Shown here in pieces: positions 56,812 through 64,000 of a stretch of 64,000 bases of DNA (its first letter is position 1; each line of letters opens with the position of its first letter). Both the position numbers and the translations under genes were made by a program. This DNA is from Ustulina deusta (taxonomy: Eukaryota > Ascomycota > Sordariomycetes > Xylariales > Xylariaceae), in assembly GCA_023159155.1 (NCBI GenBank), contig JAJNNX010000051.1, forward strand, positions 248,001-312,000. The letters are read 5' to 3'. The notes under the pieces were generated by a model, which worked only from the letters and a program-made list of their open reading frames with translations, had not been told where the DNA came from and ran no database searches.

Positions 56812-59800
56812 ATGAGTGAGGAAGAACATATTTCGTCGAGGGCGAGCTCCCTCGCGCGCGTTGGTGCTTCTACGATAGTCAATGCTACAGTGACCCCTCC
56901 CGCGGAATCAGCCAATGAGGATCCAGCTCCATCATCACCTGCCAGTGAAGCAGCTCGCACAGCTGGTTCCCCGGCAGAAGTAGATGACGAGTTTCCCGAA
57001 CGCCCTGTAACGTTGGGCGTGCGCTATTACAACTACGAGGCGTTCGTGAACCATACTACCGGCGACGAAGGCGATTATGTCATCGAAGCTCTCGTCTCAA
57101 AGTCCAATCTGCTCGATGAAATCGAAGCGGAGAAGGTGAGACGGGACTCGTCAGAGGTCAATCGGCTTAAGCCGATAGTTTCTATAGACGCGAACTTTGG
57201 CAGTGACCAGCGCCTCCAGCGGGTTAGAATCCGTTCTGAAGTGGTTCTTTCTGAACTTTCGTCCTTGATGAGATGCAGTGAGGCGGCTGAACAAGTTCTC
57301 GTGTTCTGCCGACCATTCGGAGTGTTCGAGCATTACTATAAGGACATGAAAAAGATATTGACAGACTGGGAAACCGCACTCGAATCGAAAATAGCTCTTG
57401 GAGCCCATGCCGGGGTCAATGCATTGGCGACCAGAGAGGCTACCACATTAGTGGAAGTCGAAATGACCCGACAAGCGCCTAGCGTTCCATCTGAAACTGC
57501 CCTCCAGCATATGCGCTGCTATTTGCAGTTCGTCGAAGAAAACATTTTGCCGCTCCGCCTTCAGTATCTCGAACCCAAGCCGACCCGACATCAGATTAGG
57601 TATGAAGATATCCCACTTCTATTCAAACCAGGAGAGCTGGTTCACTACCGCCTCGCCCCCGAAAAAGGACAAACACTTCACCGATCAGCCGTCCAGCAGG
57701 TTTGGAGAATAACCGAAATTATTCCAATGGATCATCCGCAGCACTCTGAGATAACAGAAACGAAACTCAACTTATATTACCTCGATTTTGATGGGGACAA
57801 AATCGGGCCCGTGTGGCAAATATGCAGGTTAGACTACTTCGAAGGCGAAAAGGAAATTACCGAACTTGAGTGCTATCCCCTGTATTTTCACCCCAACCAT
57901 AAATCCATTTTCGAAAGGCAGAAGACAGCAGGCAAGCAGTTCAAGGAGGCTATTAGCCAGGGTGTCCAGCACCTCTACTACTCCGGCTGGACATTTGTGA
58001 CAGGGGTTCTTGCCGAGCCTCTATTAGACGACAAAGGCGACAGAATCAAACACCCTGAGTATATTGAGAGTGAGGTTGTTATTGATTTTAAGGAGACGGT
58101 TCGAACCTTTCCCGAGTGGCAGACCAGGTCTGAGGACTCCGAGATTAGTGTGAACTCCGAGTTCAATGACGCCGCATGGGATATTATATCCTCAAAACAA
58201 AAGGTTAGAATTTACGCGGACAGTCGCGAGCCAAATTTCAGGCTTCTTGACGACAACATGCTTGCCCGGGAGGATGGGGTGTATATTCAAACGCGGAACC
58301 GATACTTCACAGAGGATGTATTCCTTCAGGAAGAAGCGGATCTCGCAAATTACACATGGAAGGAGGACGATTTATCACTGATGCCTAAGAGGTTATTTGG
58401 CTATGTACTGCGCGAGAGAAGATTTGCTCGACTGGATGTGGCATGCATTCAATGGAATAGCGAACAAAACAAAGTCACTTTGAACAATATCGAGATGGAC
58501 GACGAGCACAGACAAATCATTCGATCAGCCGTGTCGTCGCACTTTAAGGCCCAGCATCAAGAAAAGACCTTGAACATATCGACCTTCAATAACCTGGACG
58601 CTATCCGTGGCAAGGGCAGGGGTCTTACTATCCTACTCCACGGCGCACCGGGAGTAGGGAAGACAGCCACAGCAGAGGCTGTCGCGATTGAAAGCAAAAA
58701 ACCATTATTCCCGATCACGTGTGGAGATCTGGGTACCAAACCTGAGGTAGTCGACAAGACCCTTCGGGATATCTTCCGGTACGCTCACCTATGGGAGTGT
58801 ATTCTCCTCTTTGACGAAGCCGACGTCTTTCTCACGCAGCGAGAGCGTAGTAGTCTCGAGCGTAACGCCCTTGTTGGAGGTAAGCCTAGCTTAAGCCGCC
58901 TTGCTGCCACCCGACTAGGAAAGCGAGCTAATCATCTTACCAGTATTCCTCCGGGTGTTGGAATACTACAGAGGGGTCCTGTTCCTAACTACTAATAGGG
59001 TTGGGGCTCTCGACGAGGCTTTCCGGTCCCGCGTGCATATCAGCCTCTGGTATCCGCACTTGACCGTCGAACGCACGATCCAGGTCTTACGCAACTGTCT
59101 ACAACGGCTGCCGCAGCCGCCGGCAAAAGATGGCAAGCCAGTGTATGGTCTGATCAAGGTCTTATACAAGGAGATCGAAGATTTCGTAGAGAGCGAGTAT
59201 AGGAGGTATTCTAAGGCTGCTGGGAAAGCGAGGGGCCCGTGGAACGGGCGCCAGGTCCGCAATGCTGTACAGATCGCCGCGTGTCTCGCGCTCTACCAGA
59301 AGGATACGGAGGATTCCAACGACGACTGCCCGGCTATCCTCACAGCTCAGCACTTCCAGTCCGTGGCGCGGACGACGACCGATTTTGAGAAATTCCTTAA
59401 GAAAACACGCGTCGGAGATGACTCCTACTGGGCCCACCAGCGCAATGATCGTGCTGATGACTGGGATGATGCCGACGATTACGAGGCCGACGAGTATCAG
59501 TACGAAGCTATAGACCTTACGCCGTCACACCGGCCCATGCGACCGGCTGGCGGACGGTTTTTGCACAGTGCACCTAGGAAAACTGGGGTTGATGTCACTG
59601 AGCCGCCGACTCTGCCTTCGGGCCGGCGAGGCTCTCTGGAGTCCGGAAGCGGGTCTGCGCGGAAAGCCGTGACACCCCAATCCTCAACCCGGTTATATCA
59701 CCAGGCGGCGTTGCAGTCATACGACTACGGCGACGACAGGAGTGACGAGTTTAGCTATGACGACGCGGCGCACGAGCGTCGCAGCTCCCGCCGACCGTTT

Positions 59801-60109
59801 CCAAATAGTAGCGCTGGCGGCCCGAGGGGGAAAGCGAACCAATTTGAGTACGGCGGGAGGTCGCTCGAGGGACAACCCCCTGTCGACCGCGAGGACCTAG
59901 ACGACACCCGCAGCCGGAAGTTGCGAGAAGATGCCCACTTGGGGGAGCGGGCGCCGAAGAGCTTTAACGGCTCCTGGGGGGGGCCATCGTCGCCACTGAC
60001 GAGCGGACATCGTGAAGCCCGCGATGATGAGGGGCGGTCGGCGGCATCGCGGCGCGACAACCGCGATGGTAGAGGTTACAGCGAGGATCGCAGACAGCAG
60101 TGGCAGTAG
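56812..60109 (+). CDS. AAA+ ATPase with N-terminal DUF7025-like domain
   Basis: Exons 56812-58879 and 58944-60109, with a 64-bp GTAAGC...CAG intron, give about 1077 residues. The N-terminal 600 residues contain the block YEDIPLLFKPGELVHYR and Trp/Tyr-rich stretches (LYYSGWTFVTGV) of the DUF7025 type. The AAA module has Walker A HGAPGVGKTAT near residues 610-620, Walker B ILLFDEADVFL near 664-674, sensor-1 LFLTTNRVGALDEAF and arginine-finger FRSRVH, then a lid with PWNGRQVRNAVQIA. The last 250 residues are disordered, rich in Arg, Ser, Asp and Gly. The family is widespread in ascomycetes, with no known substrate; the single AAA ring resembles disassembly or remodelling ATPases. All catalytic motifs are intact. 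The gene pairs head-to-head with the DUF7708-type gene. Confidence 0.92.
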
Positions 60110-60223
60110 CTCGAGTGCGAAAAAACTCGATACATAAAAGCATCAGACACCGTCTATTGCTACGGAACTCTGCATGACTTTGCAGAACTGTAGTATTCTT
60201 CATGTCGTCTCCCTTGTTAAGGA

Positions 60224-60350
60224 GTACTGAAGGGACAATGTGAGTGGGCTCAATAGAGGCCAAACCTACACTTCCTAGTAGAATAACTGGACTTTTTAAT
60301 TAGGGAATCCCCGGATCAAAATGTAACAGAATTGAATTTAACGCAATAAT
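60224..60350 (+). repeat. Dispersed repeat, copy 2 (partner 44369-44538)
   Basis: It shares three ordered blocks with the copy at 44.4 kb, starting GGACAATGTGAGTGGGCTCA. The copy lies about 115 bp past the stop codon of the AAA ATPase gene, probably just outside or within its 3' UTR. Confidence 0.7.
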
Positions 60351-60894
60351 GAATTAAAACAAAGATGGCGTTGATAATTTACATAGAGAGGTCTAGCCAG
60401 GGTCATGCTGTTGGCTACATATTTGACTTATAAGCCACCTGGTAGCTCTGTAACGCCTTCGGCCACCCATACTCTATCCACTCCATTCTTGTGCTCAAAG
60501 GGATTTTGTAACCCTGCCTGGTTCCTATTTATCTCGCTAATTTAGCTATTATAAAAACCTGTAAGATCTAGGTATGTCTCCTAGGTTACCCTTTACACGT
60601 ACAAGTACTTATAAAAGACTAGAGGCCCTTTCAATCTAGGGGCAAGGAATGCTTCGTTTTTGAGGCCTATAAGCTACCCCTAGCCCTAGATAGCCACATG
60701 GGCCTAGACCTAGCCATACATATATATAACCTTATAGCCTATACAACCCACCTAGTATATATATAGCCCATACAGGTCATCCAAAGCCACCTAAACTACG
60801 AAGGCAGCTAACCCCCTACCTACCTACCTACCTACCGTACCCTTCACTGCGGGGTGCGCTTCGTGCGCGCGGCTCCGCTACCAGCGGGCAGGGC

Positions 60895-60916
60895 GGGGGG
60901 AGGGGGGGGGGGGGGG
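60895..60916. repeat. G tract
   Basis: Six G, an A, then fifteen G in a row follow a CG-rich segment. It could form a G-quadruplex on the plus strand and is a likely place for sequencing or assembly error. Confidence 0.9.
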
Positions 60917-61036
60917 ACTGTCAGAAATAATCACTAGACCAAATAACCCAAAGATTGGCCCGTAATTACGTATTATTTGATTGCTTGTTAACTCCTTATA
61001 TCTAACAGGGACTGCCTTCGCTTTTATTTTTTAACC
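60917..61036 (+). repeat. Short dispersed repeat, partner at 6991-7060
   Basis: TGTCAGAAATAATCACTAGA at the start and GTAATTACG some 50 bp later match the 7.0-kb copy. About 50 extra bases follow before GCCTTCGCTTTTATTTTTTA, which corresponds to GCCTTCGTTTTTA there. It sits inside MITE-like copy B. Confidence 0.6.
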
Positions 61037-62302
61037 TAGATAAGCACCATGTAGCTAGGGAGCCTTGGTAGCCGGGTATAGCCGGATATATGCGAATCTA
61101 GCCGAACTGGCAGGGGAGTTTCCCAATTAGGAGTTGGCTAGATATATCTGTATGTATTTGGACCATAGGAATTTTCCATCGAAATTTTCGGACCAAGGAA
61201 ACCTTCGCTAAAAATGAAGGCATTGCGGCCGACGGCATGGCTATGATGCTGTTCTTAGATAACGGGTTGCCTCCCGTCATTGCCTGCTGTGACACTGATG
61301 TGGGCGCAAAGTTAGTGCCACTGACGTTAGCATTCTGTGTTCCTCGCCTAAATTTTATGTGCTGATGGATCCCGGTTATAGATAATTAGCGTACCTGCAG
61401 TGAGCTGCCAAAATAATGTTTGCTCGAGTCGAAAGGACATAAAATGCGGAACAAGGCGTTGTCCGTTCCCAGTTCCAGCAGGGCTGTGTCAGTCCAGTGT
61501 GGGCGACAGCTGGGTGAGATTTGTAATATCTATTACCATATACGTGCAAGAGCTGATTGGCTCAGGTCCGCACCTCGCATGATTTTCCGAGGTGTAAATA
61601 TGTCCTCTGACGTTTTTGCACTGAAGATGCCGATAGTGCCTAGAGGCATCGGACCTCCGTGAGTGAAGTCCACGGGGGTTGTGGTAGGGAGTAACTCACT
61701 GGTCTTGATATTGAATTTATCCCTATAGATACGATATCGCCAGCGCGGCTCACTTATTGTAGTATGACAAGAATCGGCATTAATATTGGATGAACCTACT
61801 ATGCAGTAAGTTTACCATGATTCTAGTTGGTGATAATAGCACCAAGACAATTCATTGTTTGTTGAATGCGGATGCCATGCGCTTTAAAAACGCGAGACGA
61901 CGTCACAATACGGCGTAAACTACCTAGGTAGTAATAGTAACCAATGAAATCCCATTTCTACTTCAGCTGGGTCGATCTGTGCCGACCTTGTCTTTAAATT
62001 TCTTGCGCCTCTCAGATTCTTTACTGCACCCACCGCTGCGCCTTGTAGCGACGTTTAATGCGCTATTGGCGAGGCTATAAGTAGAACAATGTTCTTCAAC
62101 TTTGGCGTAGAGTTTCATTCAGCTTGTTCGTTTATAAAATCATTTCACTTAGCTATGTGCCCTACTTTTGTCCGTTATGAAAAATCATAATTCCTAGCTT
62201 TGGCTATCGGAATAAACAGCAGCTCAATAACACAACCACAAATTTAGTGGGAAACGTGGCATTTCCGACGACACCCCTATATGTAATTGTGTTGCATCCA
62301 CA

Positions 62303-63304
62303 ATGCACAGCACCACACGAACAACACGCGTGCTTCTCCGCTGTCTGACCGCCGCCATAGCTGGCATCACGAACATAGCAGCGGTAACATCGGCAGAAAC
62401 TGATGAATACCCCGTTGAATTGTTCGCGGCGATAGGAAACTATGGGCCTTGGGGAGAACCTAGAGCCGAGTTCGACGCCTCCCTGGCTAACCACCCGAAT
62501 GCTACTGGCAGCTACCCCATCCCCGGCCCAAACATCTCGGTGCCAGGCAATACGTTGTCTTCAGGCAATGAGAACACGGTCGATGGCTGGTCATGGTCCA
62601 TCGTTGTAGCAGCTGATCTTCCTCTCGAAAACTCGAGCGTACCGCACGAGGGTGACGCCCAGGGCCCGTTGTACTACACGGGTGAAAAGATGACTTTCAA
62701 CGCACCTTCGTCACTCGTGGACTCCGGGGGTAACCTTACTGTCAGTGACGATTGGCAGATCTGTCTCTTCCATTGGTCCCTCGATGGCTTTCCCTATACA
62801 CACAAGCTACGAAGCGACAACGGAACATGCAGAAGTGTCTTGACTGACAAGTGCATTGCTGATATAGAAGAGGCGGCGGCTACCTCTCAAAAGAAAGGTC
62901 GTTGTGTATGCCCTCTCGCCAAAGACATCCCGTCGTGCAGACGCCTTGGGGACAAAAGTATGGTATTCAGTAACAGCTGTGAAGCCAGCTCCTATAACTC
63001 GTCGGGGATCAGGGGCTGGGAAGACGGGAAAATGGAGTTGATTCCGTTCGGGGATAATATTACCCACAAGAGTGGAGAGAGAGAGAGGTACAATATCGTT
63101 GGGAGTCTGGCTTGGCCCGTCATGGCTAGCTTTATGAACACGGTCGATCGCAATAGTACGGCGTCATTGTCTTGCGTGCGTGCAGCGGATGCTGTTGCAG
63201 GGAGCATAGCGCCCACAGGAGATGTGCCGAGTGGTGGGAGTTGGCTAGGCGCCAGTTGCGTTAGGACAGGAATTATCCTTGCCTTATGTATGCTGATGCT
63301 TTAA
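62303..63304 (+). CDS. Secreted Cys-containing protein, probably GPI-anchored
   Basis: A single exon of 333 residues starts at 62303 (CACAATGCAC). A signal peptide (about residues 1-31, LLRCLTAAIAGITNIAAV) precedes an extracellular body with at least seven N-glycosylation sequons and about eight cysteines (WQICLFHWSL, NGTCRSVLTDKCIADIE, GRCVCPL, SCRRLG, NSCEAS). The C-terminus, after a Ser/Gly-rich stretch, is hydrophobic (TGIILALCMLML) with no charged tail, which is the pattern of a GPI signal. I do not recognise a catalytic domain. It resembles fungal cell-surface proteins of unknown role, so surface attachment or cell-wall function is only inferred. Confidence 0.82.
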   Translation: MHSTTRTTRVLLRCLTAAIAGITNIAAVTSAETDEYPVELFAAIGNYGPWGEPRAEFDASLANHPNATGSYPIPGPNISVPGNTLSSGNENTVDGWSWSIVVAADLPLENSSVPHEGDAQGPLYYTGEKMTFNAPSSLVDSGGNLTVSDDWQICLFHWSLDGFPYTHKLRSDNGTCRSVLTDKCIADIEEAAATSQKKGRCVCPLAKDIPSCRRLGDKSMVFSNSCEASSYNSSGIRGWEDGKMELIPFGDNITHKSGERERYNIVGSLAWPVMASFMNTVDRNSTASLSCVRAADAVAGSIAPTGDVPSGGSWLGASCVRTGIILALCMLML

Positions 63305-64000
63305 ATAAAGGGCAGCCTTTTTTGTGGACTAGGGCGTGATATTCATAGGAATTGTTAATAATTACCCATCTTGTTGAGTTAAAGGTAGATCGGTGAAGAT
63401 TATCCCCTAAGGTTTAATTCGAAAGGAGAGGTAAGGAGTTCTTCGAAGTAAACACGTATTCTAACATGCGGTTCTTTATTGATATTCATTCGCCCCCCTA
63501 CTAATTCTGGTGTTATTATTAGATAGACGGATCTTCCTGTGAAGCCACCTCGGTAAGTCCTTTGATTACTAAGGCGTTGAGCAGGAATATTGAGCTTGGA
63601 ATGGAAAACAATTTCTACGAATGGTGTTTAGACCTCAGACTAGCTCTTCAGGGGTCAAACTATAGAATTTTGCGCGCTTATGTACAATGTGGTACCTGAA
63701 CTTCAAAATGCGTACGAGGTGACAGTCTTGTTACTGGTGAATGTAACTGTTTATGCGGCTAGCGAGAGTCTACCAGATCTTTTCCACTTTGCTAGGCGAG
63801 TTAAATAAAACTAGCTGGCGATGATTGCTATAGATTTGATTGTGATACGTGCTTGCGACCTAATCTTTCTGCGCGTCAGGTTTTTTTTTTTCTTTTTTGT
63901 TGCTTTACAATGTTTGAAGCCGTGTGGGTCAGGTGACAGTTCGGCCGCATCTGCATTACGGAATGCCGCCAACCCCAAGGTTTGAGTAAAATATGGAAAG
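63305..64000. other. Terminal intergenic region
   Basis: This is the 3' flank of the secreted protein gene and following sequence up to the window edge. A T-rich run lies at 63881-63898. No gene or repeat is recognised. Confidence 0.6.

Larger units (their letters stand above)
60651..61221 (-). mobile_element. MITE-like element, copy B, longer and with nested insertion
   Basis: Read on the minus strand it starts GCCTTCATTTTTAGCGAAGG at 61221 and ends near 60651 with the inverted form of GCTTCGTTTTTGAGGCC, the same termini and block order as copy A at 52.3 kb. It is about 385 bp longer. The extra DNA includes the G tract and the 60917-61036 repeat also found at 7.0 kb, so a second element has probably inserted inside it. 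Confidence 0.6.
60110..62302. other. Repeat-rich intergenic region
   Basis: No protein gene is supported in 2.2 kb. It contains a dispersed repeat (60224-60350), MITE-like copy B (60651-61221) with another repeat nested in it, a (CTAC)n run at about 60815-60836, and a long G tract (60895-60916). The final 300 bp should hold the promoter of the secreted protein gene at 62303. Confidence 0.6.

Overview
The window looks like nuclear DNA of a filamentous ascomycete (Pezizomycotina). Genes carry short GT-AG introns (mostly 50-150 bp), products belong to fungus-typical families (HET, OTT_1508-like deaminase, DUF7708, SAT-type non-reducing PKS), tRNA-Lys has an intron, and GC-normal gene DNA is interrupted by AT-rich islands with C-to-T/G-to-A decay resembling repeat-induced point mutation (RIP). 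I cannot name the species. All gene models below were spliced by eye.

Region 1 (1-4.7 kb): an AT-rich, gene-dead island followed by a degenerate margin that holds a mutated copy of a sequence found again at 28.7 kb. Region 2 (4.8-23.0 kb): the wreck of a secondary-metabolite cluster. A P450 and an MFS transporter still read cleanly. An FAD monooxygenase has a 3' frameshift, an alcohol dehydrogenase/enoyl-reductase-like gene has lost its N-terminal half, and the core SAT-KS-AT-PT-ACP-MeT-R polyketide synthase is full of stops, frameshifts and two domain-removing deletions. A broken TPR gene lies between the P450 and the monooxygenase. The architecture (CMeT plus reductive release, next to a salicylate-hydroxylase-like FMO) is that of azaphilone, tropolone or sorbicillinoid-type pathways, so the ancestral product was probably a methylated aromatic aldehyde that was then oxidatively dearomatised.

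Region 3 (24.4-28.7 kb): a HET-domain protein and, directly downstream on the same strand, an OTT_1508-like deaminase; both are candidate allorecognition/conflict genes. Region 4 (29.0-50.7 kb): mostly housekeeping or general metabolism: intron-containing tRNA-Lys(UUU), secreted SGNH hydrolase, DAHP synthase (shikimate entry), a small Cys-rich membrane protein, mitochondrial ribosomal protein mL50, an ACOT9-like acyl-CoA thioesterase, a MYND-finger protein, an arylsulfotransferase-like secreted protein and a cupin. Region 5 (53.8-60.1 kb): a divergently transcribed pair, a DUF7708/coiled-coil protein with an NTPase-like module lacking a visible P-loop, and a large AAA+ ATPase. Region 6 (60.1-64 kb): dispersed repeats and one secreted, probably GPI-anchored Cys-rich protein.

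The long intergenic stretches hold short dispersed repeats, including a MITE-like family with terminal inverted repeats, Pol III box remnants, and many copies of the palindromic TAGGTACCTA/ACCTAGGT words.
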